Shown one piece after another: positions 1 through 13,800 of a DNA stretch of 64,000 nucleotides. The stretch is from Luscinia megarhynchos (lineage: Eukaryota > Chordata > Aves > Passeriformes > Turdidae): NCBI GenBank assembly GCA_034336665.1, contig JAPFBE010000003.1, forward strand, positions 67,437,352 through 67,501,351, read 5' to 3'. Within the stretch, counting starts at the first letter, position 1. Each line of letters begins with the position of its first letter. The notes under the pieces are model-generated. The model did no database searches, was not told where the DNA came from, and saw only the letters and a program-made list of their open reading frames with translations. The translations under genes were made by a program, and so were the position numbers.

Positions 1-3000
1 CTGTCCTGACTTTGTTTGTTTTTTACATAGTTGCGGATAATGATTAGTGTCCTCCTGTCCTTTTTACTGTTTTCACATCATCCAACTCCAAACACTAAGT
101 TTAACCCACTGATGTACTGCAAATTCATCCCTTCAGCTCTAATATTTTTCTGTTTGCTCCTCCAGATTTATCTCTGATAACGATTCTGTAAAAAAAGGGC
201 TGGAGGAATCCTGTACAAAGGCTGCTCTCCTCCTCTTGCAGCTGTCTTCATGATGAGGTTCTTGGCCTGGGTCCCCACCTGAGCTACCTCACAATGGCAT
301 CACAGCCATGCCCATCCCTGAACATGGACCAGCTGGTACCAAGCAGAATTCCAGCTAACAGGGAATTTGGGGCTTGGCCACACCTGCCTCATCACTATGG
401 GCTTGCCTGAAGATCACTGAGCTGGGCCTGTCCCTGGTAATGGAGTCCAAGCCTGACCCTGACTCACTAATTTGTGCTCCTGCTTTAAGTGCAGACTGGC
501 CTCATCCCCACAGAGTGAACTTTCCTAATTACATACACTGCAAAGTAATGAGGTATGGTTGGAAAGACAGATAAGCATTATATTTCAGAACTTTATGAAG
601 TTCTGCTTAATATTTTGACCTATTTCTAGACTGAGTACTTTTAAGCAAACTACTGGCATTGTTCCTGCATATCTATGAGCTGCTCAACTTTTTCAGCTCT
701 GAAATTAAGCTAATGGTTATAGCACCCCTGTGGTTTCCTACAAGCGCTACAGGAAGTCCAAAAGAACTATAACTTTTTTTTTAAAATTAATCCCTTCAGG
801 AAAAGAATATAAATTAAAATAATTGCAGTGACATGGCAGCCTTTCAAAAACAATGCATTAATTATTAATCCCCTGAGATACGACATGCAGAGTTCTTTAA
901 TGGGTGCAAACTCTATGTAGGAGGGAGGTGGGTGAAAAGGATCCAGCTTGGACTTAATTTTGTTTTTCTGTTTCTTTTTTGCTCATCTTGAGCTATTTGG
1001 CATCTTACAAAGAACAATCTTTGATTGCTTGGCAGGTTGAAGAACTCTTCATCTTCTGGTTTTAAAAGCAATAGTCCAGACAGTAGAGCTTTGCAAACTC
1101 AACCTGCTCCATCTTTATGAAGACAGATGAATTCAGGTCTAAATACCCTAGCTAGACCATTATGTGTACAAACTACAGCATCTTTTTCCTTCCCATAATA
1201 CAAAAGTTGCTCCACTCGGTTCCAATAGTGGATGTAATACAACTTACCAAAATAAACCGGGACATACAAATTGTTCACATTAAGATTATATCGTTTCCAA
1301 TGGTTTCCAATTATGACAACTACAAGGACATTAAACCTCTTCTAGTTTTCCTTCAACAGCTAATGTCAGGAAGGAAAGGATTCTTTTTGCCATTGCTTTA
1401 TTGAGAATTTATCTACAATCACTTTTGAAGAGAATCTGTTTGTATTTTCATATTAATGTTTGTAGATGAACATAAAGGGTACCAGCGATTCTCATAGCAA
1501 TAATGCTGATTTATAATTGAGAAGATACAGATATAAGCAGATAGGGTTCTACAATACCAGGAATAATTTAAACTGTAACAGTAGAACAACTCCTCCAAGT
1601 GAATGCACAAAGAAGGTATGGATGGGCAAAGGAGATATCCAGAGAACAGGAGAAAAATTAGTGGAACATACCTTGCAGAATTTCCTTACTTCTATTCATC
1701 AGTAGATTAAAAAAAGAAAATAAATTAAAGACAGGAAAGTAATTAGATGCTTGTCTCACAAGACATTAAGGAAATTGAAGTAATCCTTACCTTCATATTA
1801 TTAAAGATAGAACATGATCTTGCTGACATGTAAAATAAGTTTTCTAAGATTTACAGCTTCCAAGCATAAAGACCTCAGGGATATCTGTTTGCTCCTCTAT
1901 TTTATATATATATACATATATGTACCACAGAGGCTTCTGCTTGTGTGGTTAGTGTGGTGTGCTGAGAGATGAAGCTGCAGGGAAGGCTCTGTGCCTGGAG
2001 GATGGAAGGCACATTGCTCCATTCCCCTCCCACAGCACTTATCAAACGTGCCTGGTCCCATCTTCTCACTGCAGAAGGTCCTCATCTGCCTGACTTCCAA
2101 AAGATAGGGTCCTATTTTTGGGGCAGAATTAGTAGGAAAACATGTTGTGCTGGATTTGTGTGGTAAGGCTGATGGGCCTGACTCTTTTCTCTGCAATTTC
2201 TCTACTCCTAAGGATAAACAAATACCACTCTGTTTTAAAAGAAGTTTTTCTGAATGTAGCTTCCAAGCAAAAGGCTACAGGTTACAGAATCATAATGACC
2301 AAAAGATCAATACAGTAATGCTGAGAACTGACAAGAGTGAACATGCCAGGAAAGAAGGACAACCCAAAAATGAAACTAAATAAATCACAAGATGCCCCAG
2401 AGGGACCAAGGATTAGATACTGATAGTCCATGTGCCAAAGATAATGATGAAGCACTAGGAGGGCAGCAGCACAACAGACCTGAAGAATACATCAGACCTT
2501 AATTATACAAACAGACCAAGACACTGTTGTTCCTCAGCACACACTGTAGAACCCATGGGACAAGGTTATGCTTCTATTGTTTCTGTTTTTCAGTATGCTG
2601 GAGGAGTTTTTGGGAAGCTTTGTTTCATAATAGTTGCTTGGAAGCTGTGAGATGCTCTACTGGGAGCTGCTGAGCAGGAAGCAGCACTAGAGTTCCTCTC
2701 AGATAATAGCTGAGCAATTCAAAACCAAGATGTGCCTCAGCCTTGGGGTCAGAAATCCCCATCTTTTTCAAGTACTGTGAATACCATCATGGAGGTCCCT
2801 ACATGTCTCCTGTTCATTTTTCAACAACTTGATCTTACTGGCATTGTAAGCATGTTTTGGTAAGTGTTTAAGTTGGTTTATTCACTTATTATGATCTCTA
2901 AGACACATTCAGCTCCTGGTGTGGAACATGTAGAAATGCTGCAGGTTTATTTTAAACAATCAAATAGCACTGATAAACCATTCCAAATGATGCCATAATT

Positions 3001-3591
3001 TAGCATAGTCAGTTAGTCAATTTGAACTTGCTCCAGTCAGAAGTGAAAAATTATTTTTAATCTTGTAAGACATCAGGGCAATGTCAAACCTTGTTGCAAC
3101 CTACCCCACAAAATACTGCACAGAGAAGGCTGGGAGAGCGAGACCAACTCAAAACAATTTCATAGCTTTTTTTTTAAGAAGTGTGAGGTCTGTCACATTC
3201 AAATGTTACAAACAAGCACTGATCAATAAATACAACCCCTCCCTTTATTCACTATTAGAGACAGGATATTACAGGCACATACTAGGGCTGTCTTTCTTTT
3301 GCAGGTGCAAAATGCTTAGTCTACAAGCAGAGAAGGCAGCAGTATTTCAGATGGTGATTATTTTTTGCATGACTGAAAAGGAGTTATTTGCCAGTACATT
3401 TAAATGGCAGCTACTTGAACCACTGTGAGCATGAACGAAGCTGAAGTGGCACATTTCTGAGCCAGCATGGAACCATTTGTGGCTAAATCTCAAAAACAGC
3501 CCAGAAAACAAATTGAGGCAGCTTCCTCAGAGATGAACATACAGATGAAAAAATAATTGCCTTATATTATTGTGCTCACTTGCACAGGTAA

Positions 3592-3680
3592 CCACAAAAA
3601 AAAAAAAAAAAAAACAAAAACAAAAAAAAACCCAAAACAAATAAAAAACAAACAAAAAAACCCCAAACAACAAAAAACCT
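3592..3680 (+). repeat. A-rich low-complexity tract with C interruptions
   Basis: A run of about 22 A is followed by repeated CAAAA, CCCAAAA and CAAAC units. It has no flanking retroelement body that I can identify. Confidence 0.9.
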
Positions 3681-5129
3681 CTAGCAAAGTAGTTAGAATC
3701 ATCTAAAGTCTTTGTTCTCATATGGCTTTTGACTGAGAGGCTGGTAGGCTGTGCTTTCTCAAATTTAATCTTTTTGAGTTGTGAAATTTTAAAAGGTTGC
3801 CAGGGACAGGATGCTTTCTTCTGGTTGAACACATCACTCACAAACAACACCCTCCTAGCAGGGGACTCAGTTCACTATTTATTTCTGACAGCTTGTCTTG
3901 GGTTGCAACACAACTAAAATGCACAGAGCTAAGAAAATAGAGAAACTTATCCTAATGTGGCTTTCTGAACTCTCTCAAGATTGGACCTGAAGATTTCTTT
4001 CTGCTGTGGAACAGCTGGTGCACCACTGCTCTGACAGCTGCACCTTTAGGAGGCTAAGATAATTTTCTCTTCCATTTTGCACATCCAAGACCTGCCTTTG
4101 ATAACTTCCATGGGACAATACAAATACAATCAACAGCACAACAGGTCACACCAACAGCTTTGAAAGCCAGCACAGGACAAACCCATCTGTATTAATCTGC
4201 CTTTTGTGCAACTGGCAATCAGCCCATCCATGTTTCTGTATCTCTGCCACTTAAAATGATGTCTATTCCCCATCACTATAGAAAAAGAAAAATAATTTGA
4301 CTTTCTAATTCTAAAGAACTTGTACACCATCTAAAATAACAATACATGTGGAAGGAAAATCGTATCTAGCCATTGTTGGATATCCTCAGACAGTTTTGGC
4401 CCAGTTTCATTTCATAGCACATTAGCTAAACTTGCACTCTTCTAATACTCATTAATCACGACACAAAGAAAACAGCTAAATGCATGGTAGGCAACAAACT
4501 ACAAATAGTAGAAATACTCTTTGAAAAGAGCAAAGATACAAAGACATCACTGTAAATGCAAGTATCTGGGACTTCTGCTAACTGGATTTGCAGCAATGCA
4601 TGGATATGTCCCATTCATTTACAGAAAGAATGATGAAGGCCATCAACACTGTGGTTTTGTCTTTTTTAATGTTTCTATTGCAGGGTATAAATAGGAGTCT
4701 GTTCTTTGTTTTGCAACACACCTTATCTCACTCTACACAGCAAAATACAGTCATCTAAACATAAAAAAGGTCACTGAAGACACAAATAACTCAGATGGTT
4801 AAAGATACACAGAGAAATAAAAGTTAAATTTCTGTCAAAATACATTATCTGCAATAAAGCTGGCAAAGTTCTATGAGGGCACAAAATTACTAGGCCATAC
4901 ATTTGCTTAGTTATACTGAAATTTATTGGGAAAGTCTCCCATGGGAGAACATTAATGGAAGTTTGCAATTGTATGTGGAAATGCAAGAGTTTTGAAAAGA
5001 GAAAAGAAGTGAAAAGGAAGAGTAAATAGTTTTCTTGCCAAGATGAAGTTGTAGGTGCTCTCAATATCTCTGCAACTCAACAACTTTTTTATATTCTTGA
5101 GATGGAAGCAGTATGCAAGGTGGTGAATC

Positions 5130-5275
5130 TGCTGAGGAAACAGAATTATTTAAGTTACACAAAATGACTGGGAATGGAGAGGAATTCCAGGAGGATCTAA
5201 TCAAAGTGGATGATTGGGTAACACAACAGTAGATAAATTTTAATGAAGGTAGGCACGAGGCAATGCTTAGTAAGT
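5130..5275 (+). mobile_element. Old CR1 LINE fragment
   Basis: GAGGAATTCCAGGAGGATCT, then GTGGATGATTGGGTAACACA and AGATAAATTTTAATGAAGGT resemble the segment of CR1 ORF2 that usually reads as a washed-out DDLxxLxxWAxxWxMxFNxxKC-type motif. The frame is broken and divergence is high. Confidence 0.55.
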
Positions 5276-8200
5276 AAAACTGTTCACTTCAACTTTATAT
5301 TTACTGATTAGGCAGCATATTTGGGGGAAATATGCTAGCAATGATGATAATATTGTCTACCTTCTTCTCAGTGTGATAAGGAAAGGTCATTGTGAAAAAG
5401 GGTTTTCTGTGTGAGTATTGTTTATTTTTCTCTCCTCTCAGTGTCTGCTGTCTGTTCAGTTTTGGATACACATGAAACAATAGTTCACTTTTCAGAAGGA
5501 GACCAGGGAAGGGTAAAACTTCTGAGACTGTAAAAAGTTTAAGACATGTCCCTTTTTCCCCCCAGCTTTCTAAAATGTGTGAAAGGAACAAGATTTTGAA
5601 GAATAGAGATGGTGACAATTAGGAGATTCCAAATGCAAGTGAAAGGGAAGAAATCTTATCAGAATAGGAACTAATGCAGTCTAGTGGCTCATGTCTTCTG
5701 GCTGCACCCTCTGGTGTCTAAGAGAGTGCTTTTAATGAAGGTTTCTGCAGACTGGGACACTTCCACTGCCATTCTCCTGTGAGGATTTCCTGCTATTACA
5801 GATGATGAGCTCGTTTTGCAGGCTTTGCCTCAGTAAGAGCATCAGTAAGATCTTACCTTTTATGCTGTTTATGATGAAATTTCTGTCTCTGATGAGTTTG
5901 GTTGGATCTGGCCAACAGTAGTGCCACTGGTTTTGAAATAAGACACAGGGACAAGATGAGACTGCTTGGTTAGAGCTGACCCCTTCCAGACTTGAGCAAT
6001 GCAGGTTCCTCAAGACTGGTCCAAAAAACCCACCAAAAACTGGCCAGACTCATCAGCAAGCAAGAGCCCCTTTATTTGGGGAAATTGGCAGCAGTGTCTC
6101 CCCACTGTTGCTTGTAGTGCCAAGACTGATTCACCTGAACAGCAACAGCCAACAGTGTCACCATGGCTGGGGCCAGACATGGGCAGCAGCAAATCAGGGA
6201 ATGCATGATTGCCATGCAGGAGGTGGTCCCACAGACAGTCCTGCAGGCTGAGGTAGGAGATACCAGAAAACTTGCTGGAGCTCATCCTGCTTTCCCGCTC
6301 TCCAAACCTGACAATTTATTCCCTGGTATAAATTGATTTCAGCTGTACAGGGCACAGGGCACATGCTCCTTATTCAGCTGGGTGCACTGCTGTTCATGAC
6401 AGAGAAATCCCCACTTGAGGAAACTGGAAGTGGCCTTTGGATGTGCATCATTAATGTGCTACAGGCAAAGCAGCTAGAGCTGTGCTCTGCAGAGGACAGC
6501 AGCTGCAGCAAGTGACAGCACCCCTGAGCTCTGTGTGAACAGCAGGGCACCTGGTAAGGCCATCACATATTCTATGGAGAAGAGGAAGAAAGCTGCCCAC
6601 TGGGAACATCCCAAAATCCCAATATATCATCATCCTAAAGAAAGCAAGGAGGAAACTGCTGTGGCTTTGCCTGCCCCACGAGTGCCCTTTTGCTGGAGTG
6701 AGACTCAGGGAGCATGATGAGAGGTGGCAATATGGATTCAGGCTGTCTGTTAGCCTTCCCAGCAGATTATCCTCCAAGCACAACCAAACTGTTATCAGTC
6801 CCTATATACAAGGGGGTCTTGCTGGAGCCCAGTGTGTTCAGTGAGAAGCTCCTCATTTTTAAAAGTGCAACTTGAAAATGTGTGTTTACTCTGAACTTGT
6901 CCAGTGATTTACATGGCTATGTGGGTACCAGGCTGGAGCTCCCAGTGTGCTGAAAGAAGTTCCTGCCCTTGACATCTTGTAGCATCAAATAAAATATCCA
7001 GAAACAAAATAAGAAATACAAGAATATAAGGAATACAAGAAAATATATATCATCTATCATAACAATTCAATTACTTAGATTTTACATTGACCAGAGCTTA
7101 GGCACATTAAAAAGGCAAAAATCCCCCAAACCCAAAGTACTCAGAATGATCAGGTCTTAGGGTAACAGTCTTCCTCAAACCAATTTCAATATCAAGATCA
7201 GCCTGAGGATACTGTTTGCCTGATCTCCTCTTGCCCCATGATATGCATCTTAAAGGAGCCCTGTGGACTAGGAAGCTGCAATCAGTATAATCCCATATTT
7301 ATACAGAAATACTATGAATGGGAAATGAGAAGATCAGTAATCTCTTTGCTTAGAGAACATGCTAACTCCTCAGCAGAGGAAGCTATACTTGAAGGCATTC
7401 TTACAGAAAGGGTTACATAAAGAGGGAAAGAACAATGGCACAGGTGCCAATAGGATTTTGCCTGAAAGATGTTGAAGGGAAATAGTAAACCTCTAAGAAG
7501 CATCTATTTCATAACAAATTTTACATTACTTACTTTTCCTCAGATGAACTTTCTTGCTGCCTGTGCAAACATTTTTGGCTATTAAAAGAAATAAAGACAC
7601 CCCATGAAATACAGCAAGCATCAGAATCTCAAGGACTTCATGCATAAAAAGTCCATCCTGGGAAGCAGCAGCTATCATTATTTTAGTCCCTTATTTACTG
7701 AAACCCATGCTGCTCTCCAGCCCCTCCAAGCTCTGTGTTACCATTCTAACTCCTGTTAAATATGCAGCTGGGAGGTAATCTGCTTAGCAACCAGCACAAA
7801 CATATTGCACAAGAGGAAAAGGAAGGTTCCTTGACAAGCAAACTTGGCTAGAAGCCAGCTGAAAGACCCAAAGGCACCTCAGTCAAATGTCTGTGTTTTC
7901 TGAATAAATTATAAATTAATAAGAGGAGCAGCAGGGACAGACTAAGACAACAGTGATTTCAGGGCATACCCAAGCAGGTGAGCCACTGCTCGTGCACCCT
8001 GCTACTAAGGCAGGTAGACAGAACTAATGAGAACTAGTTGGTTCTCAGTGCAGATTTTCCACTGCGTAGTCTATATAGCTGAAACAAATAGTTTGGCCTC
8101 CTGGTGCCCCCAAGTCACTGCAGCACTGTCCCTGCAGCAGCAGGGGATGGCCCTCACCAAGAAGGTATCAGGTAGCCCTGGTATGGCCAGATGTGTGTGG

Positions 8201-11200
8201 CACATGCTAAATGAGATCAGTCATTTTGGGCTTTAAAAAACATTTTCACGGCTGTGTGAGCAATCAAGATGGCATTGCACTTGGGGTGCTCTTAATAGAA
8301 GCACCACAACAGAAGTGAAAGACCAAACTGAGGCATCTTTTACAGAGTCAGACAGGAAAAGGAGGAGCAGGGACTGGTGTTACTGATAGAGGCAAAGACT
8401 TTGAGGATGTGGCTTCAAAGTCTTCCAAAGCCTCCAGTGCTACCTCAGCATGGCTCTCACAGAGGAAAGATTGTGTGCTAGGCAAGAACATCTCCACAGC
8501 AAGCATCTATCCCTCTGGCTCAAACATGAGCATAAACTCAAGCATGACCCTCTAGCCCGCTAGAATTCACCTAGAAATCACATCCCTGTGCATATTTCCT
8601 CACCAGATCCATGCCCAGGACCTGTGGAGACTTGGGCATTTTCTGCTGCCTGTCCTATGGGAGAGGAGGAAGCAAAATAAGACATGTAAGAACCCTTCAT
8701 TACAGCAGGGAGGACTATAAGAAGATCTTCAGCTGCTCTTCAGGCTGGCCACTGAAAAAATGCTCTCAGAATTTTATTCACACCATGTCAGAAGACCCAA
8801 GAGCTTCAGTGGCACAATTTGGGGGCATAAATGCATGAAAACTCTCCTGAGAAGTGATAAGATTCACTCTTTCTCTGCAACATATGGCTGAAAATTTAAG
8901 AGAGGCTGGGACACCTCTGATTCAAAAATAATTGTCAAGGATGTAGCATAGTCAGAAGGAAAAACCATAAATTTTTGGACTCCATTCTGACAAAAGGTCA
9001 AGACAATAATGACTCTAATGAGGCAGAAAACATCTAGGAATGAATCTTGGCTGCTTCAAACAGTGTGTAAGGCAGATCAAGGCAGACCATATGCTCTGCT
9101 GGAATAAAACATATGCTTTAAAGGACAAATGATTCATGAAGTGGGATACATCATGAGCAGGTACAGAAGTTCAGGATGCTGCTACTACAAGCAACTGTCT
9201 GGGGGGAGATGACAGCCCAGTACATTATCTGTTCATGGGGGTAAGAGAGGACAAAAAATACCAGAGTTGGGGGTGGCAGTATTGCAATTCAGTTTCTAAA
9301 TATATTAACATGGAAAATACCACGTTACAGGAACTCTTGATTTTTACAGAAATAATCTTTCCATTAATCTTCACTCGATTGCAGTGACTGTTTTCATAAC
9401 AAGCAAAACTCTATCTCTGATGTGTCATGTAGCTTAAGAAAAAATAGATTCAGCCTGCAAGCATGCACAGCTAAAGATGAATAACAAATTTTGGAGAGAA
9501 CTGTGCATCATCCATGATGACAAACAGAAAGGTAACAGAGTGGAAAGCAGGCACATTAAAAGTAACCTGTGTCCATAGCTCATCTTTAAAGATAAGCCAT
9601 GGCATTGGAATTTAAGGTGTGAATGGATCAGAGCTGACTCAATAGCGAGTAAGTTTAGTTACCTGTACTACTCACTTGCTTTCTTTGTACAAGATAAAAC
9701 AAAAAGTGCCCTGGGAGGTAAGGGAGGCTGAAGGCCTAAAACCAGCAGTGACTTCAGGAGGAGGCACATAGCTGTGGCAGGCTTCTCTGGCCATGCTGAA
9801 CCACATCTCATGTGCTAGAGCCACGAGTAGCTTCCACTCAGGAAGCATTGCAAGTGCCAGCGTCTACATATCTGAATTTCTCTCTTTGAGATTAATTCAT
9901 CCATGCAATCCCAGGTTTCTAAATGCCATTTAGGAATCTTTATGCCCCTGTGACATCTGCATGGCATTGGAGACATCATACAGTCAAACAAGGTGCAGGG
10001 GATCTCGTGGGCTTTCCAAGTCAGCACAAGAAACCCACAGTCACACAACTGAATCCCCCTCAGAGCATCTTCCTTGTGCATTTTACCCAGACACTACTCT
10101 TCATTATGTGTTCAATACAGCTCATCTATCTCATTTGTGATAGGAATGGTTTTTTGGACCAAAAACACCTCAAACCCTGTAAAATCTTCATTCTCATAGG
10201 ATAATAAACTGTCCCTCAGTCAAGGCCACCCTATCCAAGCAAGTCCATTCCCAGCCAGGCTTTCTCAGACAATACTTAACCTGACCTGAGCAGGTGGCTG
10301 GAGAGCTGAACCTTCCAAGTTCACTTTGTAGGATAAACATGCCATTTTAATGCCTCTGACATAGCAGTGTTTTGCCCAGTGCATAAGCATCATCCTCTCT
10401 CTGGCACTCACAGGCAGATCTCCAAGGCTCTACAGGTTCACAGCCCTGATTTTTTTTAAATGGTACTTTTAAGGGCAGAGCTTTGTGGCACAGGAGCCCT
10501 GTTTATATTTCAGCTGCTTTAGAGGGCAAGATGTGACATGGAGCTTTTTAATGCCCCTTGTGTTGTGGCAAGATCCTCAAGGCTCTTACAAAGGAAGGGG
10601 CTGCACTTCTATTTATTCTGACCACACTGTAACTGACTTCAGAGAGTGTTGGAAGGAGATGACTTTCTCTGAGTGAAGAAAAGCTCATGAACAAACTGAG
10701 CTGGTCCAGTTAACGCAGACTACCCTGTCCTACTTCTGGAATTAGACCCTAGGAAAAACTGATAGTTTATCTGTATGTAAATATGCTCACAGTTAAACTC
10801 CCTTTTTTTCTCCATAAGAATTCTCTATCCTATAGTGCAGTTATTTGCAAATTAGCTTAAAGGGCTCATTCACTGCCAAAGCTACTTATGGGAAAATAAA
10901 GCATGTTTATTTGCCCTTGACAGAAGAAGTACTTTAAAGTTGGAATCACAGTCATGACTCTTGTGCTGTGCAAGGTGTGTCAGTGCTCTCTGAGAAGGCT
11001 TTCAGGTAAATGAGGTAGTGGTGTAAAAAACAGAAGAGCTTTTTAAGAAAACAGCAGAGGACTTGAGAATGGACAGAAACCTGAGCAGTGCTGCTGCTGT
11101 GCAAGACACATCTCAGAAATGCTTTGATAGGCTGTTTGGAATTAAATTCCTTAGACTGCAACTAATCAATCCACATGGCTGGACTACTGTAAGCAAAACC

Positions 11201-12208
11201 AAACAGTAAGTTCAACTTCTTTTCTTATTGCATTCTTTCATTTTAACTACCAAATGTACCATTTGAAACATGGAGAAGGAACTTGACAGTATCTAAGCAC
11301 AGCTAGTTATGAGGCTAGACATTAAAATATCAAAAGCTGCTAATACATATATATACACACTGTTACCAGTAACAAATAGTTTCTAACAGCTTCCTACAGT
11401 GGGTTTTGTGATGACTTATATTGGTCCATTCATACCTATAAACACATCTCTATTGCTTCAGGAGAGATATATACTAGACATCATATTATTTCATACATAA
11501 TAATTGTTTCCTCCCTCTCTGGAACAGAAATAGCTCATAGGTAAGGGGTTGTAGCTAAGTGATACTAGTAAAGTGTTCAGAGACTGCAACTATCCTGAAA
11601 TGCAGTTCAAGTCATGTTAAGACCACCACTGTACCTCAAAGGAAGGAAAAGCATTTACTTTTCTTCTGTACTGTAGAGAAGATTTACATTTGAAAAAAAA
11701 CCCTATTATTTGAGTTCAAATCTTTCAGGTGATCTCCAGTCAGCTTTCTTGCCACGGTATCTGATACCACTGCAAGTTTCAGCACACACATTTCCTAGTA
11801 ACTAAGCTACATTTAAAAGATCTTTTAAGGGCAGAGCTCACCACCACTGTGTGCAGCACAGGGCTGTGCACCTGTCACAGAGCTTCTGGCTGGACAACAC
11901 TATTTGCTCAGCTTGCAAGCAATGCTTATTAGCCCTTGCAAAGTCCTGGGTATGTTCACAGGGTTCAAAAATTATCTGGATCAATAAAACCCAAATCAAC
12001 TCCCACACATGGCAGTGCAGAGCACAACTGGGTCACTAGATTGCCAGTGTGAATTCTTAAGTAATTATAAGTGCATGTTTAAGAGATTAAATAGCACTGT
12101 TTAAGGATTCAGAAGGATTTTAAATGCTGAGATATTTATCAGGTAAAATACATATATAACTCTCGATTGCTTTCAGTGATGTATTGAATGCATGCAAAGT
12201 CTGTCTCT

Positions 12209-12228
12209 AATGTAGCTTCAGCTACATT
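12209..12228. repeat. Perfect short inverted repeat
   Basis: AATGTAGCT and AGCTACATT flank a 2-base centre, giving a 9-bp perfect stem. Nothing else around it suggests an RNA gene. Confidence 0.85.
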
Positions 12229-12568
12229 TCAAAATGAGGTGGTTTAACAAATGTATTTAGGACAATAAAAAAAAATAAATAAAAGAAATCCACGTGTGGA
12301 AACAGGACCAAAGGCTTTTATTCAGAATCCTTTGAAGAAAAGTCTCCTGTGTTTTTTTTAATCAGCAGTGTGCTGGTGCAAGTGCTGCATGTTCATAAAG
12401 TATTAGTACACCCTTTTTTGCACTGGGGTCCCTCTGGCATTGGGTAGGTTAAGCAATTGCTGGTATAAAATTAATTCATTGATTTCCACTAGTAACGAAA
12501 TTACTGCATCTTAAATTACAGATAAACTATTCCAATAGAGCAGAGAAGAAAATGAATAAATTAATCTT

Positions 12569-12617
12569 ATTTAAAAAAAACCAAACCAAACACCAAACCA
12601 AAAAAACCTCAAACCAA
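12569..12617 (+). repeat. C/A-rich low-complexity tract
   Basis: The tract is made of CCAAA and CAAA units after an initial A run. It is the same compositional class as the tracts at 3592 and 46507. Confidence 0.85.
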
Positions 12618-13499
12618 CAGTAAAAGAAGTAAACATGCCTGAGCCATAGCAAAGGTAAGATGTATGGGTCAGCTGAATAATGATTAGAATATTTTAGCAT
12701 TTTTAAAACAGATAGATAAGTATGTGTTTACTCAGTGTGGCTGAGATGTGCTGTGGTTCAGCAAACATCACATAGCTAAGGAGAAGGCAGAACATCTTAT
12801 TGTACTCACTAATGCACAATAATTAAGAACAAATAATTTCCTGCAATTGCAGCTCATGCTGGGCAACCTCCCCTACAACCTCATTTTAGAGATACTTGTA
12901 GTTTTACTTTATTGAATTGGTGAAGTGAGCTCTGGTTGGAGCATGCAGCATATACCAGCTCTTCTTTTTTAAAATGCTCTGCTTTTCTTCTCTAATCTAT
13001 CACTAAAAGGCACAAATTTACCTGAATAGAACTTAAACTTGGATGCCCATCTCTATTTACAGAAGGTTTTGAAGGTGTGAGGGAAGAGATTAAGCACATT
13101 TAAACTGTCATGCCTTCAATCTGCAAGAAACTGGAGCTGCAGAAGTTTAGCTGGGTGAATGCCATCTACCAAGAGCAGTCAGCACACAAATACAAGAGGC
13201 ACTGCTACATCTCACATTTTCCAAGAAAAACCAGTCTGGGGGGCAGTCCAGATCTTTTAGTGATTCCACATGGTACATTTCTCCAAGGAAAGGCTTGCAG
13301 GTAGTGTGTTTGCCAGTCCTCACAACGACTGGCTAGGGAGTTGGGGTCTTGGGTCATCTTCCTGGCTCTGCCTCTTCTCTGACTCGTATCCTTAGGCAAG
13401 TTCATATCAACTCTTAAAGGTTTAATTTCCTTTACCTTGACAGGTGATTGACTTCCATTATGAAAAGTTTTACAAAGTGGGATTTATATTAGCTTTTTG

Positions 13500-13800
13500 T
13501 AACTAGTCTAGGGGAACCACACTTAGGAAAAGTAGAAGTCCAAAGGTGAGCAACAGAAAATTACCAGAGGTCTTAGAGAGCATGGCATAGAAAAAAGGTG
13601 AAGCACATGGATTGATGCATTTCTACAGAGGGAAAATGAGATGAGACATGACAGGAGTCTTCAAATATGTATTAGGCAGAAACAATTCTCTGCATGTGTA
13701 TTGGGCAGAAGCAATTCTCTGCATCCTTTTCAGATAGAACAAGACAAGCAGGTATAAACTCTTGCAAGAGAAATATAGGTTAGACATCATGAATTATTTT
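13500..13800 (+). mobile_element. Old CR1 LINE fragment with an internal 29-bp tandem duplication
   Basis: AAATGAGATGAGACATGACA followed by GGAGTCTTCAAATATGTATT and, further on, GAGAAATATAGGTTAGACATCATG follow the order of the CR1 ORF2 3' portion. Two tandem copies of a 29-base unit occupy 13668-13724 inside it. No intact frame remains. Confidence 0.6.
13668..13724 (+). repeat. 29-bp tandem duplication
   Basis: TGTATTAGGCAGAAACAATT and TGTATTGGGCAGAAGCAATT open two adjacent copies (13668-13696 and 13697-13724). They differ at two A/G positions over the shared part and both run on through CTCTGCAT. Confidence 0.92.

Noticed and set aside
1896..1922. Short TA-rich run as a microsatellite or TATA element
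   Set aside because: Only a few TA units and no promoter context or coding exon nearby.
3894..3925. TTGTCTTGGGTTGCAACACA, reminiscent of an avian LTR 5' end
   Set aside because: Too short and not followed by LTR-like sequence; likely chance.
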